Shown here one piece after another: positions 35,096-43,231 of a stretch of DNA of 64,000 nt. A model generated the notes under the pieces. That model saw only the letters and a list, made by a program, of their open reading frames with translations. It was not told the DNA's origin and ran no database searches. Made by a program: the position numbers and the translations under genes. Numbering within the stretch: position 1 is the first letter of the stretch; the number at the start of each line of letters is the position of its first letter. Source of the DNA: Microbacterium sp. MYb62 (GTDB lineage: Bacteria; Actinomycetota; Actinomycetes; Actinomycetales; Microbacteriaceae); the NCBI RefSeq assembly GCF_002979475.1, contig NZ_PCOY01000004.1, positions 124,001 to 188,000 of the forward strand. The letters are read 5' to 3'.

Positions 35096-35761
35096 ATGCC
35101 CCTCGCTCTGATCACCGGCGCCGCCCGTGCCAACAGCATCGCCGCCGGCATCGTCCCCCGGCTGCGCGCCGCCGGCTGGACCGTCGTCACCAGCGACCTG
35201 CAAGACGCCGACCACCCCGCCGACCTCTCGACGCACGAAGGCCCCGAGGTGCTGATCGCCGAGGTGAACGCCGCGCACGGTCCGATCTCGGCGCTCATCC
35301 TGAGCCACGCGCACGACGTGGAATCGGGGATCCTCGACACCACGGCCGAGAGCTTCGACCGGCACGTCGCCGTGAACGCACGGGCGAGTCTGCTGCTGAT
35401 CGCGGCGTTCGCGCGGCAGGCCGGCGACGACGGGGGAGTGATCCTGGCGCTCACCAGCGACCACGTGACCGGCAACCTCCCGTACGGCGCATCGAAGGGC
35501 GCGCTCGACCGGCTCGTCATCTCTGCCGCGCGCGAACTCGGCCCTCGGGGGATCTCGGCGAACGTGCTGAACCCCGGACCGGTCGACACCGGATGGATGG
35601 ATGATGAGACGCGTACAGGGCTGACTGGTATGACCCCGCTCGGTCGGCTCGGGCAACCTCGCGATGTGGCGGCCGTGGTGGAATTCCTCGTGTCGGACGA
35701 AGGCCGCTGGATCTCGGGGCAGCTGCTGAAGTCCGACGGCGCGTTCTCGGCGCGATACTGA
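35096..35761 (+). CDS. Short-chain dehydrogenase/reductase with atypical cofactor loop
   Basis: A 221-residue SDR has a divergent glycine motif (I-T-G-A-A-R-A-N-S-I-A-A-G-I) near the N-terminus, Ser121 and Y130-G-A-S-K134. The C-terminal G-Q-L-L-K-S-D-G-A-F replaces the common V-D-G-G motif. There is no ribosome-binding site. The ATG follows TAGCGT by six bases, which suggests a leaderless transcript. The IS481 element ends 14 bases upstream, so everything beyond the -10 region has been replaced by IS sequence and expression may be changed. Substrate unknown. Confidence 0.85.
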   Translation: MPLALITGAARANSIAAGIVPRLRAAGWTVVTSDLQDADHPADLSTHEGPEVLIAEVNAAHGPISALILSHAHDVESGILDTTAESFDRHVAVNARASLLLIAAFARQAGDDGGVILALTSDHVTGNLPYGASKGALDRLVISAARELGPRGISANVLNPGPVDTGWMDDETRTGLTGMTPLGRLGQPRDVAAVVEFLVSDEGRWISGQLLKSDGAFSARY

Positions 35762-35776
35762 ATTCGTCACGACATG

Positions 35777-35830
35777 CTGAGGTTGTCGACGAGCTTCTGA
35801 GGTTCTCGACGAGTTCTGAGGTTGTCGACG
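35777..35830. repeat. Three imperfect 19-20 bp tandem repeats
   Basis: Copies at 35777-35796, 35797-35815 and 35816-35830 (truncated) share CTGAGGTTnTCGACGAG. They fill most of the 80-bp gap between two convergent genes. No hairpin stands out. Function unknown; replication slippage is the likely origin. Confidence 0.75.
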
Positions 35831-35841
35831 CGGCGCCCTGC

Positions 35842-36222
35842 CTACTGCTCGCGCTCGTGCGCGAGGGCGACGGCGCGGTCGAAGGTCGACACGATGACCT
35901 GGCGTCGATCCTTCCGGTAGTCCTCATCGGGCTCGAGCTCGTCGATGTAACCGTCCCAGACGCGGACGTAGCGGTCCCGCCATGCTTCGAGTGTGGCGCT
36001 CGGCGGGAACGTCGCACCTACGCGGCCCGCCGATCCGATGTCGGTGAGGATCTCCAGCCACGCCGGCACCATGCTGCCGCCCCATTCGTCGGGCTGCAGC
36101 TCGGTGTCGTCGTCCTCATCGGCGAACGACTCGGCGATCTTCGCGGTGAGATCGTCGGTGATCTCGCTCAGCCCGTCGGCGACGGTGTCGTCGTCGAAAT
36201 TTCCCGGACCCCACGTACCCAT
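35842..36222 (-). CDS. DUF4259-domain protein
   Basis: A 126-residue acidic protein beginning M-G-T-W-G-P-G-N-F-D-D-D-T, the hallmark of DUF4259 proteins. It also has W-R-D-R-Y-V-R-V-W-D-G-Y near the middle. No signal peptide or membrane segment is present. The function of this family is unknown. The ATG at 36222 follows AGAGGGAAGG. Confidence 0.85.
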   Translation of the reverse strand: MGTWGPGNFDDDTVADGLSEITDDLTAKIAESFADEDDDTELQPDEWGGSMVPAWLEILTDIGSAGRVGATFPPSATLEAWRDRYVRVWDGYIDELEPDEDYRKDRRQVIVSTFDRAVALAHEREQ

Positions 36223-36296
36223 GGTGCGCCTTCCCTCTGTCGGTTGCCGTTCGGGAACCAGTGAACCATGCAGCGGCGACGTCGCCGGCTTCGGCG

Positions 36297-36620
36297 TCAG
36301 TGGACACCGCCGAACTCGATCATTCCGACCCCGACGGCGATGAGCGCGACGCCGAGGGCCATCATCGCCGAGAAATGGTCTTTGAAGATCACCCTTCCCA
36401 GCACGGCTGTCAGGGCGACGCCGGCGGCGGCCCAGATGCCGTAGGCGACGCCCACGGGCATCCCCAGCGCCAGGATCGTGCCGAGCAGCGTGAACGCAGC
36501 GAGGTAGCCGACGGCGATCACGGGGATCCAGCGGCGGCGGCGCAGTCCCTCGGATGCGCGCAGGCTCAGCGTCGCGGTGACTTCGCTCGCGATCGCGAGG
36601 GAGAGGAGCAGCCACGTCAC
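36297..36620 (-). CDS. SMR-family multidrug efflux subunit (second of a pair)
   Basis: A 107-residue protein with four transmembrane helices. The essential Glu of the SMR family lies in the first helix (A-S-E-V-T-A-T-L-S-L-R), and P-V-G-V-A-Y-G-I-W-A is the conserved helix-2/3 motif. The GTG at 36620 overlaps the stop of the partner gene and has AGGAGG upstream. Tandem coupled SMR genes usually make a heterodimeric proton/drug antiporter such as EbrAB or YkkCD. Confidence 0.9.
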   Translation of the reverse strand: MTWLLLSLAIASEVTATLSLRASEGLRRRRWIPVIAVGYLAAFTLLGTILALGMPVGVAYGIWAAAGVALTAVLGRVIFKDHFSAMMALGVALIAVGVGMIEFGGVH

Positions 36621-36985
36621 GACGCGACCTCCTTCGCCTCCCGCTGGTGCGAGCCGAGCTCGACCAGCAGCACACCGACCACGATCACGCCGACGCCGAC
36701 GATCTGCACGGGTCCCAGCAGCTCGTCGAACAGAACGGTGCCGAGCATCGCGGTCAGCACGACGCCGATCGCCGACCAGATGCCGTACGCCACGCCCACC
36801 GGCATGCCGCGATCGAGCACGACCGACAGCAGCCACAGCGAGCCGGAGTAGCCGATCGCCACGACGACCAGCCAGAGCGGATGCGTGAACCCTTCGGCGG
36901 CGCGCAGCGAGAGGGTCGCGGTGACCTCCAACGCGATCGCGACCAACAGGGGTGGCCAGGCCGAACGGCGAGGGCGATCTGTCAT
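36617..36985 (-). CDS. SMR-family multidrug efflux subunit (first of a pair)
   Basis: A 122-residue SMR protein with E-V-T-A-T-L-S-L-R-A-A in helix 1 and M-P-V-G-V-A-Y-G-I-W-S in the middle. A charged N-terminus (M-T-D-R-P-R-R) and a longer C-terminal tail distinguish it from its partner. This asymmetry is typical of obligate SMR pairs with opposite membrane orientation. GAAAGG precedes the ATG at 36985. Upstream is an inverted repeat that could be an operator. Confidence 0.9.
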   Translation of the reverse strand: MTDRPRRSAWPPLLVAIALEVTATLSLRAAEGFTHPLWLVVVAIGYSGSLWLLSVVLDRGMPVGVAYGIWSAIGVVLTAMLGTVLFDELLGPVQIVGVGVIVVGVLLVELGSHQREAKEVAS

Positions 36986-37020
36986 CGGGGGCCTTTCGTG
37001 GAGGGTCCGAGGGGGAGAAC

Positions 37021-37046
37021 GCGAGGGATGAGCGGGTGATTCCCTC
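37021..37046. promoter_or_regulatory. Inverted repeat upstream of the SMR pair
   Basis: CGAGGGA (37021-37027) and TCCCTCG (37040-37046) form 7-bp perfect arms with a 12-base spacer, about 35 bases before the SMR operon start. It may be an operator or a small leader hairpin. I saw no guanidine-riboswitch-like sequence here. Confidence 0.4.
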
Positions 37047-37172
37047 GGTGGCAGTCGAGTGTCGTGATGCTCTCGCGCACGCGGGTTCCGGAGGCAGGGG
37101 AAGGGCGCGGACGCGCTGCTGATATCCCGGCATTGAATCGAACGAAGATTCGAATCTCTGACGAGTCCGCGG

Positions 37173-37183
37173 TAAAATCGAGC
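37173..37183 (+). promoter_or_regulatory. Leaderless -10 element
   Basis: TAAAAT (37173-37178) is followed by five bases and then the ATG of the HNH gene. There is no ribosome-binding site, which supports the start at 37184 over an upstream ATG at 37064. Confidence 0.6.
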
Positions 37184-38536
37184 ATGTCCAAACTCACCGC
37201 GTTGCACGAGGCGATGTCCCGCCTCGATGAGGTGTGGGCAGAAGCCGACGACTCCGCAGAGCTGTCGAGGGAGCAGCTGATCGCGGTGAGCGAGTCGATC
37301 GGAGTGCTGCGGCGTCGGCTCGATGCGGTGCATGTCTCGGTGGCGGCGTGCATCTCTCGCGAGTCCCGCCCCGAGCTCGGGGCCGAGAGCCTGGCCAAGC
37401 AGCAGGGCTTCCGTAACCCGGCGACCTTGATCGCGGCGGCGACGGGTGTGTCCATGGGCGATGCCTCGCGCCTGGTCAAGGTGGGTGAGGCCACTGCTCC
37501 GCGCAGCGATCTCCTGGGCACTCCGCTTCCGGCCAAATACCCGTCGGTGAGTGAGGCGCTCGAATCGGGTGCGCTCGGCGCCCCCGCTGCGGCGATGATC
37601 ATCGCCGCACTCGATCGGTGCCGCATCGCCGCCGGGGCGGAGCGCATCGCCGAAGGGGAGCGGATGCTGGCGGAGAAGGCCGCAGGGCTGGCGCTCGATG
37701 ACGTGCGCAAGCTCGTGGTCCGGGTGGAGGCGTGGCTCGACCCTGATGGCCTGAAGCCTCAGGAAGAAGAACGCCGCAGCAAGCGTGCGCTTTCGCTGTT
37801 CGAGCGGGACGGGATGGTGCACCTGAACGCGGTACTCGATGTCGAGACCGCGGCTCCGGTGGTGACGGCGATCCGGGGGTTCGTGACGGCGGCGTTCGCC
37901 GCGCGCGAAGACACTCCCGACGCGGATGCTCCGGATGCGGATCGGCGGACGGTGCCGATGATCCAGGCCGACGCTCTCGCCGTGTTCTGCGCGCACGTGC
38001 TCGGGTGCGAACGGCGGGTTCCGGTCGCCGGCGCGACGGTGATCGTGCGGATGGACCTCGACGATCTGGAGGCCGGCGCGGGGTCGGCGACGATCGATGG
38101 ATTGGACCAGCCGGTGAGCATCTCGGCGGCTCGGCGGATGGCCGCCGGAGGCGGGGTGATCCCGTGTGTGCTGGGTGGGGACAGTGAAGTCCTCGATTGG
38201 GGGCGCGAGAAGCGGTTGTTCACCCGGGCGCAGCGCCTCGCCCTGGTGGAACGGGATGGGGGATGCGCGATGTGCGGGTTGCCGCCCGAAATGACGAAAG
38301 CGCATCACATCCGGTGGTGGAAACGCGATCGGGGTCCGACGGATCTCTCCAACGGGGTGCTGCTGTGCGAGACGTGCCACCATCGCATCCACGACAGCGG
38401 ATGGGAGATCCGCATCGAGGCTGGCGGGAGCGGGAGCGGAAGCGGGGCCCACGTGTGGTTCATACCGCCGCCATACGTCGACCCTGCACGAACCCCGAGG
38501 CTCGGCGGTCGCGCGCGCTTCGACATCGCAGCTTGA
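37184..38536 (+). CDS. DUF222 and HNH-endonuclease domain protein
   Basis: A 450-residue protein of the actinobacterial DUF222-HNH family. The N-terminal two thirds are helical DUF222 sequence. The C-terminal HNH module shows C-A-M-C-G, then A-H-H-I-R-W-W, N-G-V-L-L-C-E-T-C-H-H-R-I-H. Cys pairs probably bind zinc, and the His residues form the beta-beta-alpha-metal active site. These genes are present in many copies in some actinobacteria; their biological role is not established. The end of the gene runs into a 16-bp tandem repeat that contains its stop codon. Confidence 0.88.
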   Translation: MSKLTALHEAMSRLDEVWAEADDSAELSREQLIAVSESIGVLRRRLDAVHVSVAACISRESRPELGAESLAKQQGFRNPATLIAAATGVSMGDASRLVKVGEATAPRSDLLGTPLPAKYPSVSEALESGALGAPAAAMIIAALDRCRIAAGAERIAEGERMLAEKAAGLALDDVRKLVVRVEAWLDPDGLKPQEEERRSKRALSLFERDGMVHLNAVLDVETAAPVVTAIRGFVTAAFAAREDTPDADAPDADRRTVPMIQADALAVFCAHVLGCERRVPVAGATVIVRMDLDDLEAGAGSATIDGLDQPVSISAARRMAAGGGVIPCVLGGDSEVLDWGREKRLFTRAQRLALVERDGGCAMCGLPPEMTKAHHIRWWKRDRGPTDLSNGVLLCETCHHRIHDSGWEIRIEAGGSGSGSGAHVWFIPPPYVDPARTPRLGGRARFDIAA

Positions 38537-38600
38537 CGAGACCGCAGCCTGACGAGACCGCAGCCCGACGGGACCGCAGCGTGACGGGACCGCAGCGTGA
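38528..38600. repeat. Tandem repeat, four 16-bp units plus a partial unit
   Basis: Units start at 38528, 38544, 38560 and 38576 with a partial copy from 38592. The consensus is GCAGCnTGACGRGACC. The first unit holds the stop codon of the HNH gene. No spacers exist, so it is not a CRISPR array. Confidence 0.85.
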
Positions 38601-38735
38601 TGATCCGATCGAGGATTCTCGACGTCCGGATTCGGCGCGTGTTCCCGCGGCTTGTACGCTGGATGCATCCCCCGATTCACCCGGCAACTCGCGCGCCGGC
38701 GATCTCGGCGTGCGCTCACACATGCAAGGACGCAG

Positions 38736-40184
38736 ATGAACGATTCCGCGGCACACCGCGACGACTGGACCGAGAGCGAAGAGCTGGCAGAGCGGATGAT
38801 CCCGCTCATCGGGGCGCTCCGACGCGAGCACGACGTGGTCACTTCCCTCCACGGCCACCGGCTGCTCGGGCTGTCGGCGACCGGACTGGTCGAGGTGCAC
38901 GAGCGCGTGGCCCAGCTCGGACACGAACGCCTCCCCGTGGCCGACAGCCTCGCGGTGCTGGAAGCGATCCACGCGCTCGCCCCGGGCGCTTCCTCCCTCG
39001 ACGTCGCCCGACTCGTCGCCGGGCATGCCGAGAGCGGCCAGACCCTCGAGACCTACCTCGCCGAGGTCCTCGCCCCCGCGATGGGAGCCGTCGCCGCCGA
39101 ACCCACCGACGTCGTGCTCTACGGCTTCGGACGCATCGGACGCCTGCTCGCCCGCATCCTCATCGCCCACACCGGCGGTGGCAGCGGACTCCGACTGCGC
39201 GCGATCGTCGTCCGCCGTGGCGCCGACAACGACCTCGTGAAGCGCGCATCCCTGCTCCTGCGCGATTCCGTGCACGGCCGTTTCGCCGGCTCCGTCACCG
39301 TCGACGAAGAGGCCGAGCAGATCATCGCGAACGGCACTCGCATCCAGGTGATCTACTCCGACGACCCGGCATCCATCGACTACACCGCCCACGGGATCGA
39401 CAACGCCATCGTCGTCGACAACACCGGACGCTGGCGTGACGAGGCCGGTCTCTCGCAGCACCTGCGCTCGAAGGGCGTCGCCCGCGTACTGCTCACCGCC
39501 CCGGGGAAGAGCCCGCTCAAGAACATCGTCCACGGCATCAACGACCACACGATCGCCGACACCGACCGCATCCTCTCGGCCGCCTCCTGCACGACGAACG
39601 CGATCACGCCGGTGCTCGCCGCCATCGACGAGGCGTACGGCGTCGTCAAGGGGCACGTCGAGACCGTGCACTCGTTCACGAACGACCAGAACCTGATCGA
39701 CAACTTCCACAAGGGCGACCGACGGGGACGCTCGGCCGTGCTCAACATGGTCATCACCGAGACGGGGGCAGCGAAGGCCGTCGCCAAGGCGCTCCCGCAG
39801 CTCGAGGGCAAGCTCACCGGCAGCTCGATCCGCGTTCCCACGCCCGATGTCTCGCTCGCGGTGCTGCACCTGACCATCGCGCGGCCCGCGACCAAGGACC
39901 AGGTGAACGACTACCTGCGCCGTGTCTCGCTGCACTCCAAGCTCCGCCAGCAGATCGATTACGTCGAGAGTCCCGACGTCGTCTCGACCGACTTCGTCGG
40001 ATCCCACCGCGCCGGCATCGTCGACGGGCTCGCCACGATCGCCGACGACGACACCCTCATCCTGTACGTCTGGTACGACAACGAGTTCGGCTACTCGTGC
40101 CAGGTGATCCGTGTGCTCGAGGTCATGGCCGGATCCCACCCGATCGTGCTCCCCGAGCGCCCCGAGGTGACTCTGCAGGGCTGA
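38736..40184 (+). CDS. gapB: Glyceraldehyde-3-phosphate dehydrogenase, long GapB-like form
   Basis: A 482-residue GAPDH has an N-terminal extension of about 120 residues before the Rossmann motif G130-F-G-R-I-G-R136. The catalytic cysteine is Cys285 in S-A-A-S-C-T-T-N-A. H-S-F-T-N-D-Q-N and the C-terminal W-Y-D-N-E-F-G-Y-S are intact. The length and extension match the GapB (GapX) type of Corynebacterium, which serves mainly gluconeogenesis. PEP carboxykinase and a RamB-like regulator lie 3 kb downstream, which supports that role. AAGGA precedes the ATG. Confidence 0.88.
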   Translation: MNDSAAHRDDWTESEELAERMIPLIGALRREHDVVTSLHGHRLLGLSATGLVEVHERVAQLGHERLPVADSLAVLEAIHALAPGASSLDVARLVAGHAESGQTLETYLAEVLAPAMGAVAAEPTDVVLYGFGRIGRLLARILIAHTGGGSGLRLRAIVVRRGADNDLVKRASLLLRDSVHGRFAGSVTVDEEAEQIIANGTRIQVIYSDDPASIDYTAHGIDNAIVVDNTGRWRDEAGLSQHLRSKGVARVLLTAPGKSPLKNIVHGINDHTIADTDRILSAASCTTNAITPVLAAIDEAYGVVKGHVETVHSFTNDQNLIDNFHKGDRRGRSAVLNMVITETGAAKAVAKALPQLEGKLTGSSIRVPTPDVSLAVLHLTIARPATKDQVNDYLRRVSLHSKLRQQIDYVESPDVVSTDFVGSHRAGIVDGLATIADDDTLILYVWYDNEFGYSCQVIRVLEVMAGSHPIVLPERPEVTLQG

Positions 40185-40216
40185 GCTCCCTGATGCGCCG
40201 CGTCGGTGGCGCCCGG

Positions 40217-40228
40217 CATGATGAGGTC
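40217..40228 (+). promoter_or_regulatory. Possible leaderless -10 element
   Basis: CATGAT (40217-40222) stands six bases before the ATG of the winged-helix gene, and no ribosome-binding site is seen. Weaker than the TAnnnT examples in this window. Confidence 0.4.
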
Positions 40229-41275
40229 ATGAACACCGCGACCCTGCGCGCCGAGCGCCTCCGATCGCACCGCCTCACCGCGCCGACGCGCACCGTGGCG
40301 GATGCCGCACGCCACATGCTCGCCGTGCAGAGCCAGGACTTCACGGCCGGACGGTGGGCGCTCGCGGTCCGCAGCAAGGACCCCGTCGGGCTGCCCGCGG
40401 TCGACCGTGCGTTCGACCGCGGCGAGCTCGTGCGCGGCTGGACCATGCGAGGGACGCTGCATACGATCCCGGCGCGAGACCTCGGCTGGGTGCTGCAGGT
40501 CACCGCCGGGCGACAGCGTCAGCAGGCGGCATCCCGGCACCGCGATCTCGGCATCGACGACGACATGATCGCCGCGACTGTGCGGGCCCTGACACCCGCA
40601 TTGCGCGACGGCGGACGCACACGAGCCGAGGTGTTCGAGATCCTCGAAGGCATCGGCGTCGATCCGACGGGCCAGCGCGGCATCCACCTGCTGTTCACCC
40701 TCACGATCGACGGACTCATCTGTCAGGGGCCCGTGGTTCCGCGGGCGGGCGTCGCACGGGAGCAGCGGTTCGTCCTCGTCGAAGACCACATCCGCGAGCA
40801 CGCCTATCCCGCCGACCCGCTCGCGGAGCTCTTCGTCCGCTACATCGACGGTCATGGCCCCGCGGGCGTCGCCGACTTCGCCTGGTGGTCCGGGCTGACA
40901 CTCGGTCAGGCACGCGAGGCGGTCGAGCGCGCGGCAGGACGTGTCCAGCAGGTCGACGAGGGGACGTTCGTCGCCCTCCAGCACCCGCGCAGGGCGGCGG
41001 GTGCGGCATCCGTCCACGCCCTCGGCGCCTTCGACGAGTACTACATCTCCTACGCCGATCGCACCACGGTCTGCGCCCCGGAACACCTGGCGGCCGTCGG
41101 CCCCGGCAAGAACGGGATGGTCCGTGCGACGCTCGTCGAGCACGGGAGCGTGATCGGCACCTGGTCGCATGCGAGTGCCACCCGTCACACGCCGCCCGAG
41201 CTGTTCGTCGCCCCCGGCGAGCCCCCTGCAGTGGATGCCGCCCTCACCCGCTTCGCCCGTTTCCTCGGCGACTGA
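40229..41275 (+). CDS. Winged-helix DNA-binding domain protein (AlkX/YcaQ-related family)
   Basis: A 348-residue protein of the 'winged helix DNA-binding domain-containing' family that is widespread in actinobacteria. The N-terminus has A-A-R-H-M-L-A-V-Q-S-Q-D-F and R-G-W-T-M-R-G-T-L-H, both typical. The C-terminal part contains G-A-F-D-E-Y-Y-I-S-Y and N-G-M-V. Relatives include YcaQ-like DNA glycosylases acting on crosslinks, but whether this protein has that activity cannot be judged from sequence alone. It starts 44 bases after the gap gene. Confidence 0.8.
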   Translation: MNTATLRAERLRSHRLTAPTRTVADAARHMLAVQSQDFTAGRWALAVRSKDPVGLPAVDRAFDRGELVRGWTMRGTLHTIPARDLGWVLQVTAGRQRQQAASRHRDLGIDDDMIAATVRALTPALRDGGRTRAEVFEILEGIGVDPTGQRGIHLLFTLTIDGLICQGPVVPRAGVAREQRFVLVEDHIREHAYPADPLAELFVRYIDGHGPAGVADFAWWSGLTLGQAREAVERAAGRVQQVDEGTFVALQHPRRAAGAASVHALGAFDEYYISYADRTTVCAPEHLAAVGPGKNGMVRATLVEHGSVIGTWSHASATRHTPPELFVAPGEPPAVDAALTRFARFLGD

Positions 41276-41422
41276 CGCCCCGTGCGGACCCGTGTTCTCA
41301 CTCGTCCGCGCCGCCGACCGGTGCCGCCCCAGCTGTGGCTCGGACTCGGGCTCGTGCTCGGACTCGTGCTCGTGCTCGTGTCGCCTGCGTGGTGCCGCCC
41401 CCGTCGCGCACCCAAGGTGCCC

Positions 41423-41481
41423 GCCGACACGCCAGATGTCGGACGCATCGGCTGACGGCATCCGACATCTGGCGTGTCGGC
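41423..41481. repeat. Large nested inverted repeat
   Basis: Two perfect 21-base arms (41423-41443 and 41461-41481) flank a 17-base spacer. Each arm is itself a small hairpin, CCGACA-CGCCAGA-TGTCGG. It is more than 145 bases from either flanking stop codon and has no T-run, so it is not a standard terminator. It may be a dispersed palindromic element or a protein-binding site. Confidence 0.85.
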
Positions 41482-41598
41482 CCCCGAAGTGGGCCGGGGT
41501 GAGTGGTCACACCGACGGTCGCCGTGCACAGGCACTCCGCGGTCGCTGTTCCCGGCACCCGTGGTGGCAGTTCACGGGGCCGTCAACGTTTGTCGTTC

Positions 41599-41622
41599 GC
41601 GGTCACGTCGTGGGGTGACCGC
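41599..41622. terminator. Possible terminator of the RamB-like gene
   Basis: GCGGTCAC (41599-41606) pairs with GTGACCGC (41615-41622) around an 8-base loop. It lies about 60 bases beyond the stop of the minus-strand RamB-like gene. Confidence 0.4.
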
Positions 41623-41679
41623 GCACGGTCAGCGCACGCTCCGCGACCGGTCGATGCTCTACGCCGTGCGCCGGACGGG

Positions 41680-43122
41680 CTACTCGCTCGCGTGACGTCC
41701 GAGGAAGTTGTACACCTCGTTGTCGTCGACGCCGGGGAACGCGCCGCGGGGGAGCGGCGAGAACATGTGCGTGTGCACGCGGGCACTCGGCCAGGCGCGA
41801 CCGTTCCAGCGCTCGGTGAGTTCGGCCGAGGGGCGGCGGCAGCAGGACTCGTCGGGACAGGTCGACACGGCACGGTCATTCGTCTCGCGACCGCGCCACC
41901 AGCGCGCGTCGTCGAACGGCACACCGACGGTGATCGAGAACTCCCCGTCGCTCGACGATCCGGTCTGCGTCGAACACCAGAACGTCCCCGAGGGGGTGTC
42001 GGTGTACTGGTGATGCTCGGTGGTGCGGTTCTGTTGCGTGAAAGCCGCCCGCGCCTGGAACTTCCGGCACACCCGCTGCCCTTCCACCGCTCCGGTGACA
42101 TCCATCGGCAAGGGCAGATCGTCGTTCTCGTACACGCGTGTGATGGCGCCGTTGGAATCCACGCGCAGGAAGTGCAGCGACATGCCGAGGTGCTGGGTGA
42201 GCAGGTTCGTCATGCGCATGCCCGCGCCCTCATGCGTGACGCCGAACGCATCGCGGAAGTCCTCGACGGCGAGGTTGCGGTCCTTCTTGGCCTGCTGCAG
42301 GAATGCGACGGCCGCGGTCTCCGGCATCAGGCAGCACGCGGCGAAGTAGTTGATCTCGAGGCGTTGCTGGAGGAAGTCGGCGTAGTCGGTGGGCGGCGTG
42401 TGCCCGAGGTAGCGGTGCGCCATCGCCTGCAGCGCCATCGATCGCAGGCCGTGGCCACCGGGGATGGAAGCAGGCGGCAGGTAGATCCGCCCGTTCTCGA
42501 GGTCGGTGACCGAGCGGGTGGAGTGCGGGAGATCGTTGACGTAGATGAGTTCGAAGCCGAGCTTCTCGGCCATGATGCTGACCGTGCGGTGTGTGAGCGC
42601 GCCCTGCACGTGCCCTGCCGCCTTGAGGTGCTTCTCGGCGAGCTTCTCGATCTCGGGGAGGTAGTTGTGCTGCGCGCGCATCCGGAGCCGCAGCTCGGTG
42701 TTCGCGCGCCGTGCCTCCTCGGGGGTTGCGATGGCCTCCCTCTCGCGACGTTCCAGTTCGCGGTGCAGGCCGAGGACCGACTCGATGGTCTCGTCGCTCA
42801 TCCCCTTCGTCACGCGCACCGGGGCGACGCCGAGCTGGCGGAACACCGGACTCTCCTGGGCGCGTTCGAGCTCGATCTCGAGCGCCGCGCGACGGTTCGG
42901 CGGCTCCCCGGAGATGAGGTCGGTGACCTCGGTGCTGGTGGCCTGCGCGATCGCCTGCAGCAGGGAGAGCTTGGGTTCGCGCTTGCCGTTCTCGATCAGG
43001 CTCAGCTGGGAACCGGCGACGCCGACGAGGGCGCCGAGCTCGTCGAGCGTGTATCCGTTCTCGAGCCGGTGGTGACGGATGCGGTGGCCGAGAGTGGTGA
43101 GGTGGATGCCGGAGGACGCCAT
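41680..43122 (-). CDS. ramB: RamB/ScfR-like XRE-family transcriptional regulator
   Basis: A 480-residue regulator has an N-terminal XRE helix-turn-helix (Y-T-L-D-E-L-G-A-L-V-G-V-A-G-S-Q-L-S-L-I-E-N). The middle is an ImmA/IrrE-like region whose usual H-E-x-x-H is degenerate (A-H-R-Y-L-G-H), and the end is Cys-rich (S-T-C-P-D-E-S-C-C-R-R-P). This layout is that of RamB, which controls acetate and carboxylate metabolism genes in Corynebacterium. It is divergent from pckG. The ATG follows TAGACT by six bases, indicating a leaderless transcript; no ribosome-binding site at proper distance is present. Confidence 0.87.
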   Translation of the reverse strand: MASSGIHLTTLGHRIRHHRLENGYTLDELGALVGVAGSQLSLIENGKREPKLSLLQAIAQATSTEVTDLISGEPPNRRAALEIELERAQESPVFRQLGVAPVRVTKGMSDETIESVLGLHRELERREREAIATPEEARRANTELRLRMRAQHNYLPEIEKLAEKHLKAAGHVQGALTHRTVSIMAEKLGFELIYVNDLPHSTRSVTDLENGRIYLPPASIPGGHGLRSMALQAMAHRYLGHTPPTDYADFLQQRLEINYFAACCLMPETAAVAFLQQAKKDRNLAVEDFRDAFGVTHEGAGMRMTNLLTQHLGMSLHFLRVDSNGAITRVYENDDLPLPMDVTGAVEGQRVCRKFQARAAFTQQNRTTEHHQYTDTPSGTFWCSTQTGSSSDGEFSITVGVPFDDARWWRGRETNDRAVSTCPDESCCRRPSAELTERWNGRAWPSARVHTHMFSPLPRGAFPGVDDNEVYNFLGRHASE

Positions 43123-43134
43123 TCCTTGAGTCTA
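43123..43134 (-). promoter_or_regulatory. Leaderless -10 element of the RamB-like gene
   Basis: On the minus strand TAGACT (43134-43129) is followed by CAAGGA and then ATG. Six bases between hexamer and start codon place the transcript start at the ATG. Confidence 0.55.
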
Positions 43135-43138
43135 GCGA

Positions 43139-43154
43139 AAGAATTCAAGTTCTT
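43139..43154. promoter_or_regulatory. Inverted repeat between ramB-like gene and pckG
   Basis: AAGAA-TTCAAG-TTCTT lies in the 109-bp divergent region, close to the leaderless start of the RamB-like gene. It could be an operator for one or both genes. It is not a close match to the Corynebacterium RamB site I know of. Confidence 0.35.
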
Positions 43155-43231
43155 ATCGTCCGATGTACCCGAAAGCCGCGCTCCAACCGGAAGAAGATAG
43201 GTGCAACGCCCCATACTTCAAAGGAGCAGAC

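Larger units (their letters stand above)
41276..41679. other. 404-bp intergenic region between convergent genes
   Basis: No gene is supported here. From about 41339 to 41380 runs a low-complexity tract of CTCGTG/CTCGGA hexamers. The large nested inverted repeat at 41423-41481 and a hairpin at 41599-41622 follow. The rest shows no recognised structure. Confidence 0.7.

Noticed and set aside
36986-37060. Guanidine riboswitch before the SMR pair
   Set aside because: None of the conserved ykkC or mini-ykkC sequence blocks could be found; only a simple 7-bp inverted repeat is present.
38528-38600. CRISPR-like array
   Set aside because: The repeats are 16 bp and directly tandem with no spacers, and no cas genes are nearby.
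41339-41380. A coding region rich in Ser/Cys or Glu/His repeats
   Set aside because: It is a hexamer repeat without start site, conserved motif or continuation, lying between two convergent genes.
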